Notes: generated by a model not told the origin, from the letters alone. 64,000 bases of DNA from Paenibacillus sp. Soil750 (GCF_001428045.1 NZ_LMSD01000003.1:169073-233072); one strand, 5' to 3'. Positions 39,625 to 48,881 are shown, counted from the first letter of the stretch. Translations and numbers: made by a program.

Positions 39625-41325
39625 ATGAGATTATCTGTTGGGAAAAAAATTATGCTCGGGATTGCCATCATTTTTGTACTCATGCTTATTATGGCTCTAT
39701 TTTCACTCAATCGAATGAATATCATGAAGGGACGGATTGATTCCATAACGGCTGTCTCTTTGCCGGGGGTAGAGTTAATCAATGAGTTGAATTTCGAGGT
39801 GGAGCATGTCATGCGGTTGACAATGATGCATCTAGAAGAAACGCTCAAGACAGGTAAAGACAGACAGGAAAGCAGTATTGCTCAAGTGTACCGAAAAATC
39901 GATTTAACGATGACCGAGTATGATAAAAAGGTTGTCTTGGAAGAAGATCGTAAAAATATCGATGAATTTAAACTTAAATGGAACGAATATAAAGACCTCA
40001 ACAAACAGATTTTAGAAGCAAGTCAAAATAAGAATGGCGCTAAGGCTGCACAATTGCTTGCAGAAGCAGAAGGGCTAAATGTGAGTGTCCAGGCCATCTT
40101 TGACAAAATGAAAATATATAATAAAGGCGAGGCTGTCCATGCAACGAAGGAAGCAATCGGCGCCTTCTCTTCAGCGAAGACCGGTCTGACCTTATTGTTG
40201 ATCTTTAGCTTGCTTGCAGCGGCAGCAGTCGTTGTGAGTGTTCATCTGCTAGTTTCCAAAGCCTTACATAAGGTTACTTCTCATATTGTCCAAGTAGCCA
40301 AAGGGGAACTAGATGTACAGCCTTTAAAAATAAGAAGCAAGGACGAGTTGGGGCAATTGGCCAAAGCAGCGAACGATATGGTTGTTCATTTGAGGGAAAC
40401 TTTGCAGCAAACGGCTACAACCTCCGCTCAGGTCGCTATTTTATCCGAAGAACTTGCAGCAAGTGCTAATCAAACAGCTGCCTCTTCGAGACAAATTGCC
40501 ACAGCTGTTCAAGAAGTTGCTGGAGGGGCCGCCGATCAGCTCATCAGTACAGAAGAAGCTGCTAAGGCTATGGAAGAAATGGCTATAGGAATCGGACGAA
40601 TTGCAGAAACCTCATCCGTCGTTTCGGAAAAGTCCGTTGAAACCTCGATACAGGCCGAGCAAGGAAATGAGTCTATCCGTCAAGTAGTTACTCAAATGGG
40701 ATTCATTCAAGATTCCACCACCACAACGGCAGACTTTGTAGGGCGGTTGGGGAAGCGATCGGAAGAAATTGGTGCGATTGTATCGATGATCTCTGACATT
40801 GCGACCCAGACCAACTTATTGGCATTGAATGCGTCAATCGAAGCAGCAAGAGCGGGTGCAGGAGGAAGAGGGTTTGCCGTCGTTGCAAATGAAGTGAAAA
40901 AATTATCTGCACAATCCAGCTCATCTGCTAACGAAATTGCTGCGTTAATCCATGAAATTCAAACAGAAACTAAGCACGCTGTAGAGGCGATACAATCCGT
41001 TACTCGTGAAGTTACGATAGGGATCTCTGTAGCTGAAACGACGAGTGAAAAGTTCGGCTCTATTCTCGATTCCATTCAGCATATCAACAATGAAATTCAA
41101 GAGGTTTCAGCTATTTCAGAGCAAATGGCCGCTTCATCCGAGCAAATCACAGCATCTATTGCCTCGACGGCATTCATTGCCAGAAATGCTAACGATAATA
41201 CACAGGCTGTTGCCAGTGCATCAGATATGCAGTTGGTTTCGATGGAAGGCATTTCATCATCCGCTACTCATCTGTCTGCAATGGCTGAAAATCTGCAGCA
41301 TTTGATCCTCAAGTTCAAATTATAG
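39625..41325 (+). CDS. Methyl-accepting chemotaxis protein with four-helix-bundle sensor
   Basis: A 566-residue receptor. Membrane segments lie at about 10-28 and 188-212. The 160-residue extracellular part looks like a 4HB_MCP domain ([16 protein letters not shown]). HAMP and the signalling domain follow, with the hairpin tip [20 protein letters not shown]. It sits last in the run of transporter, binding protein and phosphatase genes and ends at a hairpin. That position suggests taxis toward the same solute, possibly through the anchored binding protein (inference). Confidence 0.93.
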   Translation: MRLSVGKKIMLGIAIIFVLMLIMALFSLNRMNIMKGRIDSITAVSLPGVELINELNFEVEHVMRLTMMHLEETLKTGKDRQESSIAQVYRKIDLTMTEYDKKVVLEEDRKNIDEFKLKWNEYKDLNKQILEASQNKNGAKAAQLLAEAEGLNVSVQAIFDKMKIYNKGEAVHATKEAIGAFSSAKTGLTLLLIFSLLAAAAVVVSVHLLVSKALHKVTSHIVQVAKGELDVQPLKIRSKDELGQLAKAANDMVVHLRETLQQTATTSAQVAILSEELAASANQTAASSRQIATAVQEVAGGAADQLISTEEAAKAMEEMAIGIGRIAETSSVVSEKSVETSIQAEQGNESIRQVVTQMGFIQDSTTTTADFVGRLGKRSEEIGAIVSMISDIATQTNLLALNASIEAARAGAGGRGFAVVANEVKKLSAQSSSSANEIAALIHEIQTETKHAVEAIQSVTREVTIGISVAETTSEKFGSILDSIQHINNEIQEVSAISEQMAASSEQITASIASTAFIARNANDNTQAVASASDMQLVSMEGISSSATHLSAMAENLQHLILKFKL

Positions 41326-41350
41326 TGTCTAAATGTTTAAGAACAAGTTG

Positions 41351-41408
41351 AACTCAAACCGCGCGCACTGATTAGATATGGCACGTGCGGTAAGAGTTTA
41401 GTTTTTTT
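41351..41408 (+). terminator. Terminator at the end of the signalling/transport cluster
   Basis: Outer arms AACTCAAACCGC / GCGGTAAGAGTT with further imperfect pairing inside, followed by seven T at 41402-41408. Confidence 0.75.
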
Positions 41409-41616
41409 CTGGGCAAGAGGGAATCAATTCAACTATAATGAAGCGGTTTGAGGACGTTGTCGTCTCTTCTTTTGACCATAAAGGACTTCGATAAAAGTTT
41501 TTTCAATACATAGCCAAGAATAAATAGACCGAAGCATACACATGCCGAGGTCTTATTTCTGTTTCCCGCATACAATGAACTATTGACAGACTGAGATACC
41601 AATAGGGGGAATTTCC

Positions 41617-43797
41617 ATGTTCAAATGGATGTTCGTTACGCTAGTAAGGCTTTTACTTCCGTGCTTGCGTCTGTTTGTGTTGCTTGCTTTTAAGGTGAAA
41701 GTGACGGGCATGGCGAAACTCGATATGACGGGCAAAACAGTTCTTATTCCGAACCACGTATCGTTGTTGGATGCGGTGGTGCTCGCTTTGATCTTGCCTA
41801 AAGATGTGGCATTCGTAGTGAATACGAACATTGCGAAGCGATTTGCGTGGGTACTCCACTTCAGGGCACATATCACTGTAGATACCTCGAACCCTTATGC
41901 GGTTCGTACCATGCTGAAAACGATTCAAAGTGGAACACCTCTTGTCATTTTTCCAGAAGGACGAATCACGACGACAGGTGGCATGATGAAAATATATGGT
42001 GGCATCGGATACCTTGCACTACGATCGCAGGCACGCATTGTGCCGATTTCTATTGAGGGTTTGGAGCATTCGAAGCTATCGTATTTACGTGGAAAAATAA
42101 AGCAACGCTGGTTTCCAAAGGTGAACATTGCTTTTGGTGAAGCTTTTCAGGTCCCGGCAGGTGATGAGCGGTTCACGAGAAAAGTTCAAAAGGAGCAGGC
42201 GACGGAGGCAATCCGCACTAAACTGTTAGATCATTTGCTGGATAGTCGCCTTCAACCCGAGGTTAACTTATTCAACGAACTGCTGGCAGCGGCTAGTCGA
42301 CATGGTCAATCGCGGGTCATTTGCGAAGATGTGATGAGTCATTCTGCATTGACGTATCGGAAGCTGCAGTTGAGTAGCTATACATTGGCAGTTCGGTTGG
42401 GCAAGCTTTTGAATGGACAAAGGCGGGTTGCCTTATTGCTTCCCAATGCCGCGGGACATGTGGTGACGTTGTTTGCAGTATTCCGATTAGGCGTTACGCC
42501 GGCGATATTGAATTACTCTGCCGGTAGGCAGGCAATGCTGGAAGCGTGTGAAACGGCAGAAGTGAGTACCGTACTGACGTCTAGAGTTTTTATCGAGAAG
42601 GCGGGTTTATCCGATTTTATCCAGAGTGCTAGCAGGTTATTCACGCTTATTTATCTGGAGGACGTTAAGGAAGCGCTAACTTTACAAGATAAGTTCCATG
42701 GTTTGTTGGACTTTTTGATGCGGAAGAAGGGGCCAGTGGGTGTTGGTCTTAATGAAGCTGTGCTATTCACTTCAGGCAGTGAGAGTAAACCGAAGGGTGT
42801 CGTCCTGACGCACCGAAATATTTGCGCGAATATTCAGCAGGCAAGGCTTGTTATTGCCTTTAATAGTTCAGATAGTGTGCTTGGCAGCATGCCGATGTTT
42901 CATTCGTTCGGGCTGACAGCGGGGACGATGCTTCCGATTCTTTCGGGGTTGAAGCTGGTTCTATATCCCAATCCTTTGCATTACAAAGTCATTCCAGAGC
43001 TCGTGTATGACAGAAATATTACGATTTTATTTGGCACGTCAACGTTTCTTGGTGCTTACGCGAGAACGGCGCATCCTTATGATTTTGCTCATTCCTTGCG
43101 TTATGTTGTGGCTGGTGCCGAAAGGCTGAAAGAGGAAGTGCGCCAAATTTGGCAGGATAAATTCGGGATTCGCATTCTAGAGGGCTATGGAACGACGGAA
43201 ACGACGCCCGTTATATCACTAAATACACCGATGCATGGGAAGAAAGGTTCGGTAGGCAAATTGCTGCCAGGGATTGAGGCTGTGGTGGAAGCGGTAGATG
43301 GGATTGCGACAGGTGGTCATCTGCTCGTTAGAGGCCCGAATGTGATGAAAGGGTATTTGATTCATAGTCGGGGCTTCGTTCCTGCATCGGAGTGGTATAG
43401 CACCGGGGATATTGTGACGTTGGATGATCAAGGTTACTTGTTCATTCAAGCGCGTTTGCAGTCTTTTGCTAAAATAGGTGGCGAAAAAGTATCGCTTCTC
43501 ATGGTCGAAGAGCTTGTATCTAAGAGTTTGGCCGCACCTGCGGTTTGTGCTGCTGTCCATGTGCCTGATCGGCGAAAAGGTGAGCGCATCATTGTTTTTC
43601 ATACCAGTAAGGTGAGTCCTCTTGAAGCGCTCCGCGAGTTGATGAGGCAGGAGGGGCAGCCCGTGATTTATATGCCTTCTGAGTTTCGCTATATCGAGAA
43701 GCTGCCGCTATTGGGGAGTGGGAAGATTGATTATGTGACGATGAAGCAATGGGCACTGACAAGCGATGGTGAAGGTAAAGGTAAACCCACAGCTTAA
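41617..43797 (+). CDS. aas: Aas-like bifunctional lysophospholipid acyltransferase / acyl-ACP synthetase
   Basis: A 726-residue fusion. Residues 1-220 are a PlsC-type acyltransferase with NHVSLLDAVV (the HX4D motif) and FPEGRIT. Residues about 240-715 are an AMP-binding acyl-activating domain with FTSGSESKPKGVVLTHRN and EGYGTTETTPV. In E. coli such a fusion re-acylates lysophosphatidylethanolamine at the membrane. The C-terminal residues KPTA and the stop codon are encoded within a palindrome that also ends the converging lipid-kinase gene. Lipid recycling fits both neighbours. Confidence 0.9.
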   Translation: MFKWMFVTLVRLLLPCLRLFVLLAFKVKVTGMAKLDMTGKTVLIPNHVSLLDAVVLALILPKDVAFVVNTNIAKRFAWVLHFRAHITVDTSNPYAVRTMLKTIQSGTPLVIFPEGRITTTGGMMKIYGGIGYLALRSQARIVPISIEGLEHSKLSYLRGKIKQRWFPKVNIAFGEAFQVPAGDERFTRKVQKEQATEAIRTKLLDHLLDSRLQPEVNLFNELLAAASRHGQSRVICEDVMSHSALTYRKLQLSSYTLAVRLGKLLNGQRRVALLLPNAAGHVVTLFAVFRLGVTPAILNYSAGRQAMLEACETAEVSTVLTSRVFIEKAGLSDFIQSASRLFTLIYLEDVKEALTLQDKFHGLLDFLMRKKGPVGVGLNEAVLFTSGSESKPKGVVLTHRNICANIQQARLVIAFNSSDSVLGSMPMFHSFGLTAGTMLPILSGLKLVLYPNPLHYKVIPELVYDRNITILFGTSTFLGAYARTAHPYDFAHSLRYVVAGAERLKEEVRQIWQDKFGIRILEGYGTTETTPVISLNTPMHGKKGSVGKLLPGIEAVVEAVDGIATGGHLLVRGPNVMKGYLIHSRGFVPASEWYSTGDIVTLDDQGYLFIQARLQSFAKIGGEKVSLLMVEELVSKSLAAPAVCAAVHVPDRRKGERIIVFHTSKVSPLEALRELMRQEGQPVIYMPSEFRYIEKLPLLGSGKIDYVTMKQWALTSDGEGKGKPTA

Positions 43798-43808
43798 GCT
43801 GTGGGTTT
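43783..43808. terminator. Perfect palindrome forming a shared bidirectional terminator
   Basis: A 26-base perfect palindrome with half AAACCCACAGCTT. It contains the stop codons of both convergent genes and encodes the last four residues, KPTA, of each. In RNA it gives an 11-base stem with a TTAA loop, with TTT at either end. Confidence 0.85.
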
Positions 43809-44738
43809 TGAACGTATGACGGTAATGGCGGCAGGTAGGAGTTCGATTTGAAGAGGAGTGGAACCGGCGAACTCTCCGTCTGCTTGGACAAGCAAGGGCT
43901 TTTCTGTCCGAATAGAGATCGATTTTCCTTTATAAAATGTTACAGCAGGATGCTCGGTGTGCTTACCTTGGTACACGGTGAAAAGAACGGGCAAGAGGCG
44001 AATGCGGCTTTTGCTTTGAATAACAACAACATCGGCCATTCCGTCTGTTGGACTTGCTGTCGGGCAAATTTGAATGGCGCCTCCGTAAAAAGGAATATTC
44101 GCAACGGCAGCCAGCCACATATTGGGTAATTTCGTTACGCTTCCGTCTACCTCTATCCATGCGGTGGAAGGTTGATAGGTTGCGAACACACGAAGGATAG
44201 AGATGAAATAAGATAACCTACCTAATCCAAGGCGGTTGAGAAACTTTTTGTAGCTGGCTTCATTCGTAAGTTTGGCGACCATGCCGTCAAAGCCTGCGCC
44301 GATGCTATTAACTGCCACCTGATTAATCTGACTGGCATGAAGTAGGTCAATTTGCAATGTGTCGGCGGCATGTAGGGCAATGTGTAGTGCTTCCAATGGA
44401 TGATTAGGTATACCGTAGGCTTTTGCAAAATCATTGCCTGTTCCTGCCGGGATAACCGCGAGGGAGCAGACTGGAGAGGAACCGTTGCTATTCTGATGCT
44501 GCCAAACGCCACCTGCTGCTTCATGAACGGTACCATCTCCGCCAATAATAATAATCCGGTGAACGTGATGCACTTGTATCAGTGTAATGGCATGTTGCGT
44601 TGCTTCACCTGCTTGGGTTGTTAATTTGGCTAAATAAGAGATTCGATTCGCTTGAAGGTAGGCTTGGATGTCTCCCCAGATGTTAGCTCCTCTGCCATTG
44701 CCTGAAAGCGGGTTCACAATAATTCCGATTGATTCCAT
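43794..44738 (-). CDS. Diacylglycerol/lipid kinase family protein (YegS/DgkB-like)
   Basis: A 314-residue kinase of the diacylglycerol kinase catalytic family. NPLSGNGRG binds nucleotide, GGDGTVHEAAGG is the family signature, and PAGTGNDFAKA follows. In Firmicutes DgkB-type enzymes return diacylglycerol to the phosphatidic acid pool. Other members phosphorylate related lipids. AAGGGGC precedes the ATG at 44738. It converges with the aas-like gene through a four-base overlap of the coding ends and ends with the same residues, KPTA. Confidence 0.9.
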   Translation of the reverse strand: MESIGIIVNPLSGNGRGANIWGDIQAYLQANRISYLAKLTTQAGEATQHAITLIQVHHVHRIIIIGGDGTVHEAAGGVWQHQNSNGSSPVCSLAVIPAGTGNDFAKAYGIPNHPLEALHIALHAADTLQIDLLHASQINQVAVNSIGAGFDGMVAKLTNEASYKKFLNRLGLGRLSYFISILRVFATYQPSTAWIEVDGSVTKLPNMWLAAVANIPFYGGAIQICPTASPTDGMADVVVIQSKSRIRLLPVLFTVYQGKHTEHPAVTFYKGKSISIRTEKPLLVQADGEFAGSTPLQIELLPAAITVIRSKPTA

Positions 44739-44946
44739 GTGTATTTGCCCCTTATCTTTTCGCTGAGGTGGTAGTTTATGGTAAGTGAAACGATTGCTCT
44801 ACGTAGGTTTTATACGAATTTTCCTTTACATAAGGGGCACTGTTTTGTAAAATAAACCATAGGTAAATTAATTATTTTTGATGTTAGATTTTATGCCATG
44901 GAAAAGATTGTTAGATGATTTACACTCGGGGGGAGAATGGGTAACT

Positions 44947-46713
44947 TTGAAATTGAAATCGGAATTGAACAGCATGCATAGCACAGGAAAGCTCAACGTG
45001 AACCTGTCCATCCTTCGTAATCTGAAACTTCGTTTTAAATTGCTGTTCATGAATGCGATTGCCATTTTATTTTTATTAATTGTAGGGATTACGGGCTATC
45101 ATTATATGGACAAGATGTCTAGCAACTCTACTAGAATGTACGAGGAAAGTCTGCTATCTGTCAAATGGATTAATCAACTAAAAACAAATTTCAATGAAAC
45201 CGAGTCTAATTTGCTAGAGATGATGCTATCCACGGATGTGAAATATAAGGCTAAGTTAAAAGCCAAGTTGGATGAGAATGCGGGCACGAATAAAGATTTA
45301 GTTACGAAAATTGCAGGGATTGCGCTCAATGAGGAAGAGGCCGGAGCCTTCAAAAGCTTCGAGGAATTGAACCTGAAATATCGTGAATTCGTCACTAAAA
45401 CCATGGATCAAGCGTCGCAAAATAATCAAGTTGCTTATCAGGTTTACAATAATGAAGTATCACCGCAAGGTGATAAAACGGTAGAAGCATTAGATAAGCT
45501 TGTAGGGCTCAAAGAATCCGCGGCTGAACAATTCCAGAAATCCAGTAGTTCGGATTCAGCGACCTCGCATTGGGTCATTATACTGACGATCATCATTGCA
45601 ATTATTGTGATGACCTTGGGTGCATTGACGTTGGATATGATCATTTCTACACCTATTCGCAAACTCCAAGAAAACATGGAAAAGGCAGCCGGTGGAGATC
45701 TGTCCGTAAAAGGGGACTACCCTTATGAGGATGAGGTAGGTAAGTTAACGAATTCCTTTAATGTCATGACAGGAAGCTTGCGCAGCCTAGTTATGCAAAT
45801 CTCGGATAATGCTTTAACACTTTCAGCGAGTTCCGAAGAGCTTCTTGCTAGCTCAGAGCAAAGCTCTCTGGCGGCAAGGCAGGTTGCAACTTCTAGTCAG
45901 AAGTTATCGGAGGATTTCGATAAGCAATTTGCTGGTGTGACGCAAGCGAATGAGGCCGTTGGTCTTATGCTGACTAGCACGAAGCAAATTGATGAGTCGG
46001 CGCAAGTGGTTGCTACGCTAGTGAATCAAGCGACGCAGGCCGCTCAGCATGGTAAACAATCGGTCGTTTCGATCGCGGGACAGATGTCTGAGATTTCAGA
46101 CGCGGTCCGTGACGTTAATGTGGTTATCGAAGCTTTGGGTAAAAATGCACACAAAATTGGTGAAATCGTCAATGTCATTAACGAGATTTCGACGCAGACG
46201 AATCTGCTTTCCTTGAATGCAGCGATTGAAGCAGCTCGTGCAGGAGAAGCTGGGCGTGGATTCGCGGTCGTTGCTGGGGAAGTGCGCAAACTTGCGGAGC
46301 AGTCGTCCACTTCGGCGCGAAATATTACGGATCTGGTTTCGACGATCCAACGACAGATCAACCAAGCTGTTAGCTCCATGCATGCAGGAGCAGGAAAAGT
46401 GCAAGAGGGATTGACGATTTCGGCGGAAGCACAGGAATCGTTCGTACATATCGAGACTTCGGTCGAGAAAGTGAATACGAAAGTGGAAGATGTGAATCGG
46501 AACATCCACCAGCTTGTAGATGCGAACTTGCGTATCGAGCAAGTGATGCGCATCGTGAGCTCCGTTTCGGAGACGGGGATTTCCGTCAGCCAAGAGACAT
46601 CTGCTGCGAGTCAGCAGCAAATGTCGACCACGGAGGAAATTGAGAATTCCGCGAAGTCACTGGCAGGACTAGCGGAAGAATTGCAAATTTCGCTGCAGAA
46701 ATTTAAGGTGTAA
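44947..46713 (+). CDS. Methyl-accepting chemotaxis protein with four-helix-bundle sensor
   Basis: A 588-residue receptor with membrane segments near residues 31-50 and 208-230, an extracellular 4HB-type domain, HAMP, and the signalling domain with tip [21 protein letters not shown] place the start at TTG 44947 because GGGGGGAG stands 11 bases ahead. The frame also stays open upstream to ATG 44878, but that has no ribosome site. It is monocistronic and is the third chemoreceptor in the window. Confidence 0.9.
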   Translation: MKLKSELNSMHSTGKLNVNLSILRNLKLRFKLLFMNAIAILFLLIVGITGYHYMDKMSSNSTRMYEESLLSVKWINQLKTNFNETESNLLEMMLSTDVKYKAKLKAKLDENAGTNKDLVTKIAGIALNEEEAGAFKSFEELNLKYREFVTKTMDQASQNNQVAYQVYNNEVSPQGDKTVEALDKLVGLKESAAEQFQKSSSSDSATSHWVIILTIIIAIIVMTLGALTLDMIISTPIRKLQENMEKAAGGDLSVKGDYPYEDEVGKLTNSFNVMTGSLRSLVMQISDNALTLSASSEELLASSEQSSLAARQVATSSQKLSEDFDKQFAGVTQANEAVGLMLTSTKQIDESAQVVATLVNQATQAAQHGKQSVVSIAGQMSEISDAVRDVNVVIEALGKNAHKIGEIVNVINEISTQTNLLSLNAAIEAARAGEAGRGFAVVAGEVRKLAEQSSTSARNITDLVSTIQRQINQAVSSMHAGAGKVQEGLTISAEAQESFVHIETSVEKVNTKVEDVNRNIHQLVDANLRIEQVMRIVSSVSETGISVSQETSAASQQQMSTTEEIENSAKSLAGLAEELQISLQKFKV

Positions 46714-46717
46714 AGTG

Positions 46718-46747
46718 AACCCGCGGGCGTTGTGCCTGCGGGTTTTT
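46718..46747 (+). terminator. Terminator after the third chemoreceptor gene
   Basis: Eleven-base stem AACCCGCGGGC / GCCTGCGGGTT with a five-base loop and TTTTT. Confidence 0.92.
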
Positions 46748-46758
46748 GGTAATGCCGT

Positions 46759-46903
46759 TAGTGATGAAAAACATCACTACAGCAGGTGAATCGGGGCGAA
46801 TCCGAGGAAAATGATGCTGTTAGTGATGAAAAACATCACTAAAGCAGGTCAAATCGGGAGGAATGCGCGGATAGTGATGCGGATAGTGATGAAAAACATC
46901 ACT
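46759..46903. repeat. Tandem array of three hairpin repeats
   Basis: Arms TAGTGATG and CATCACTA around an AAAAA loop occur at 46759-46779, 46821-46841 and 46884-46903 (the third lacks the last base). The period is 62-63 bases. The spacers are also related (AGCAGGTGAATCGGGGCGAA, AGCAGGTCAAATCGGGAGGA, AGAAGTTGAAGCGGGCGAA). A half copy TAGTGATGCGG precedes the third. The array fills the gap between two convergent genes. Confidence 0.88.
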
Positions 46904-46943
46904 GTAGAAGTTGAAGCGGGCGAATCCGCCGAATCTCTCCGCA

Positions 46944-47624
46944 CTAACCCATCATATGCTGAAGTATTTCAGCCGTTGGGCGGTAGCATCGGATCCGTTG
47001 CGTCCCTTTTCCTGCAGATTCAAGCATGTTTTTCTCATGCATGACCTTGAGCAGTTGGCGTGCTTTCTGAGCTTCGATAGCCAGTACTTGACATACATCT
47101 TGAGTTGTAAGGACATTATTACTGGAAATCGCATAACGCAAAATTTCCTTCTCCACGTAGCTTATCACTTTGACCGGACCTTCGTTCATACCCAGATAGG
47201 GGCCCATAAATTGTTGTAAGATTTGTTGGCACATACGTGGGCGATCTTTGATATCGTCGTAGGAGAAACGGAGGATTTTCCAGCCATCGATGATGAGGTG
47301 GTTTTGACGAATGAGGTGATCCGAGAATTGGGAGCGGCTAATTTGCGAGGCGTGGGTTGTGAAACCGTCGATTTGGATAGCAAGTTTGAGTGTATGTTTG
47401 ATAAAAGCAAAATCAAGGAATCGGGTTCCATCTCGGAAGTCTTTCACTTCATATTCAGGATGAAGATCGTTGAAATGTTTAAAAGAAGGCCACCAGACCT
47501 GCAAAAGAAATAGTTTTTCAGCATGACTGTGGCCCTCCAATAGTCTGCGAAGAGAGTCACCTTTTCGAGTAGACGTGTGGTACGCGATAAAGCCGTCATG
47601 TGCAACTTCAAATTCAATTTTCAT
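46944..47624 (-). CDS. Nuclease-like protein with C-terminal winged helix
   Basis: A 226-residue protein. Residues about 75-120 (DGTRFLDFAFIKHTLKLAI, then QIDG) look like the D-(E/Q)xK core of DUF559/Vsr-type PD-(D/E)XK nucleases: an acidic strand followed by QIDG. The last 60 residues look like a winged helix (LTTQDVCQVLAIEAQKARQLLK). The start ATG 47624 has AAGGAGG nine bases ahead, so it is a well-formed gene. A promoter (TTGATA-N16-TAGTAT) lies upstream. Whether it cuts DNA or only binds it is not known. No partner methylase or defence gene is near. Confidence 0.7.
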   Translation of the reverse strand: MKIEFEVAHDGFIAYHTSTRKGDSLRRLLEGHSHAEKLFLLQVWWPSFKHFNDLHPEYEVKDFRDGTRFLDFAFIKHTLKLAIQIDGFTTHASQISRSQFSDHLIRQNHLIIDGWKILRFSYDDIKDRPRMCQQILQQFMGPYLGMNEGPVKVISYVEKEILRYAISSNNVLTTQDVCQVLAIEAQKARQLLKVMHEKNMLESAGKGTQRIRCYRPTAEILQHMMG

Positions 47625-47650
47625 GTGGATGCCTCCTTGAAATAAATAAA

Positions 47651-47693
47651 GCCACTTCTCTATATCAGCCTGGGCGGATATTAGAAAAGCGGC
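47651..47693 (-). other. Long imperfect hairpin in the leader of the nuclease-like gene
   Basis: Arms at 47651-47670 and 47672-47693 pair over about 17 positions with a few mismatches and one bulge. It lies 27 bases before the start codon on the transcribed leader of the minus-strand gene, so it could modulate translation or RNA stability. Confidence 0.6.
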
Positions 47694-47720
47694 GTATGCT
47701 TTACGACCAACTATTTCTAT

Positions 47721-47748
47721 ATACTAGCACATACACACAGTATATCAA
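47721..47748 (-). promoter_or_regulatory. Promoter of the nuclease-like gene (extended -10)
   Basis: On the minus strand TTGATA (47743-47748), a 16-base spacer and TAGTAT (47721-47726) preceded by TGC, an extended -10. It is back to back with the plus-strand promoter. Confidence 0.6.
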
Positions 47749-47755
47749 CAACGTA

Positions 47756-47784
47756 TTGACACACTTGTACAATTATTATATAAT
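47756..47784 (+). promoter_or_regulatory. Perfect sigma-A promoter with no gene behind it
   Basis: TTGACA (47756-47761), exactly 17 bases, TATAAT (47779-47784). The start would be near 47791. No open frame with a ribosome site follows before the terminator at 48090-48129. Confidence 0.88.
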
Positions 47785-47790
47785 ATTAAA

Positions 47791-48129
47791 GTTGATTGAA
47801 ATGAAACCATATAAACACTTCATATTTAGCCTCATTTACCCCACACGAACGATTAGCGAGAAGAAAGTAACCCCCTCTCCTTGTTTGTTTTTCTCCCAAT
47901 GCGCAGTCCATCAGCTCATTTATGGTAAACCCGAGGCAACGTAAGTGTTTCGGCAGTAAGTGTTTGTAACGCAATTCGCACTGGCGCGGTCATTGGAGCC
48001 GCAAGGATGAAAGAGAGGTAGGGCTTTCATTGTTTTGATATTCCAACACATGAATTACGCAATTTCATAGAGATCAATTGTAGTTAGATAAATCGTTTTC
48101 GTGCTGATCAGGTGCGGGAACGATTTTTT
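47791..48129 (+). ncRNA. Putative noncoding RNA of about 340 nt
   Basis: The stretch runs from a consensus promoter to an intrinsic terminator and has no convincing gene. The frame from ATG 47800 (47 codons) has only nine leader bases and no ribosome site. Several local hairpins can be drawn, for example CCGAGG / TTTCGG near 47930-47953 and ATGAAAG / CTTTCAT at 48008-48031. I compared it by eye with 6S, tmRNA, SRP RNA, RNase P and common riboswitch motifs and saw no match. The next gene (OsmC family) starts 270 bases after the terminator, so a leader role is unlikely. Confidence 0.6.
48090..48129 (+). terminator. Terminator of the putative RNA
   Basis: Stem AAATCGTT / AACGATTT with further pairing inside (CGTGC / GTGCG region), followed by TTTTTT. 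Confidence 0.85.
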
Positions 48130-48204
48130 ATGTTGATCATGGCTGGTGAATCATAGGCACTTCCATTACAATAAAAGCAAATCAACCATGGTTTGCTGGA
48201 GGTT

Positions 48205-48345
48205 TGATCAGGGTTGTAAGGATTGTAAGGATTGTAAGGATTGTAAGGTTTGATGGGGTTTGGAAGGTTTGGAGGCTCGGAAGCTCTGGAAAGTTTGCAA
48301 GGTTGGAAAGTGGAAGGCTTTACGAAAGGTTGATTGTGAATTGAG
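48205..48345. repeat. G-rich, purine-biased low-complexity tract with a 9-base tandem repeat
   Basis: The word GGATTGTAA is tandemly repeated (about four units, 48213-48250), then GGTTTGGAAGGTTTGGAGG and similar GG-spaced words follow to about 48345. The plus strand is poor in C. The tract lies before the OsmC-family gene. The antisense Leu/Gln/Ser-repeat frame is an artefact of this composition. Confidence 0.8.
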
Positions 48346-48397
48346 GGTTTGTTTTAACGTAAGGTTTTGATCATACATAGAAAGAGGCACACTTCCC

Positions 48398-48841
48398 ATG
48401 CCAGAACAAGTATTTGAACTTAAAGCAACATGGACAGGCGGTCTTCATGGGACCGGCCAACTCCAAACGGATGGCTTCCAGACATCCATTTCCGTCCCAA
48501 GCGAATTTGATGGTCCCGGCGTGGGGAGGAATCCCGAAGAAATGCTGCTCGGCGCCGCGGCAACCTGTTACATAATCACCCTAGGCACACTGCTCGCAAG
48601 AGAAGGCATCCAATCCCTTGAACTCAGCTCTCACATCTACGTCCAGAACCGACCAACGATGAAAGTGAACGCGATCGTCCATCGTCCTCTTATTCTTGTG
48701 CCACCACATATGACCGAAGCTCAACTGGATAAAATAAGCAAAGCCGCATTCCGTGCGGAACAAACTTGCATGATTAGCAAAGCCTTGCGAGGCAATGTAC
48801 ATATAAGTGTAGAACCTGAGATTCGAATCTCGGGAGCGTAA
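48398..48841 (+). CDS. OsmC/Ohr-family protein
   Basis: A 147-residue OsmC-fold protein. The two redox-type cysteines are in GAAATCYIITLG and RAEQTCMISKAL. The opening AEMLLGAAAT-like segment reads PEEMLLGAAATCY. Family members reduce organic hydroperoxides or respond to osmotic stress in the cytoplasm. AAAGAGG precedes the ATG. It is a single gene after the G-rich tract and before the second two-component pair. Confidence 0.9.
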   Translation: MPEQVFELKATWTGGLHGTGQLQTDGFQTSISVPSEFDGPGVGRNPEEMLLGAAATCYIITLGTLLAREGIQSLELSSHIYVQNRPTMKVNAIVHRPLILVPPHMTEAQLDKISKAAFRAEQTCMISKALRGNVHISVEPEIRISGA

Positions 48842-48881
48842 CCAGATGTCCGATTCGATCTAGAAGGAGAGCAGCGCAACG

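Noticed and set aside
46759..46903. Possible CRISPR array
   Set aside because: Only three units, each a self-complementary hairpin, with related rather than unique spacers and no cas genes nearby.
47800..47943. A 47-codon frame directly behind the perfect promoter
   Set aside because: There is no ribosome site, only about nine leader bases, and the residues show no family pattern. I favour a noncoding RNA.
47919..47966. A 15-codon frame inside the putative RNA
   Set aside because: No ribosome site precedes the ATG, so translation is unlikely.
48208..48399. A 63-residue Leu-Gln-Ser repeat frame on the minus strand
   Set aside because: It is the complement of the G-rich tandem tract and has no ribosome site.
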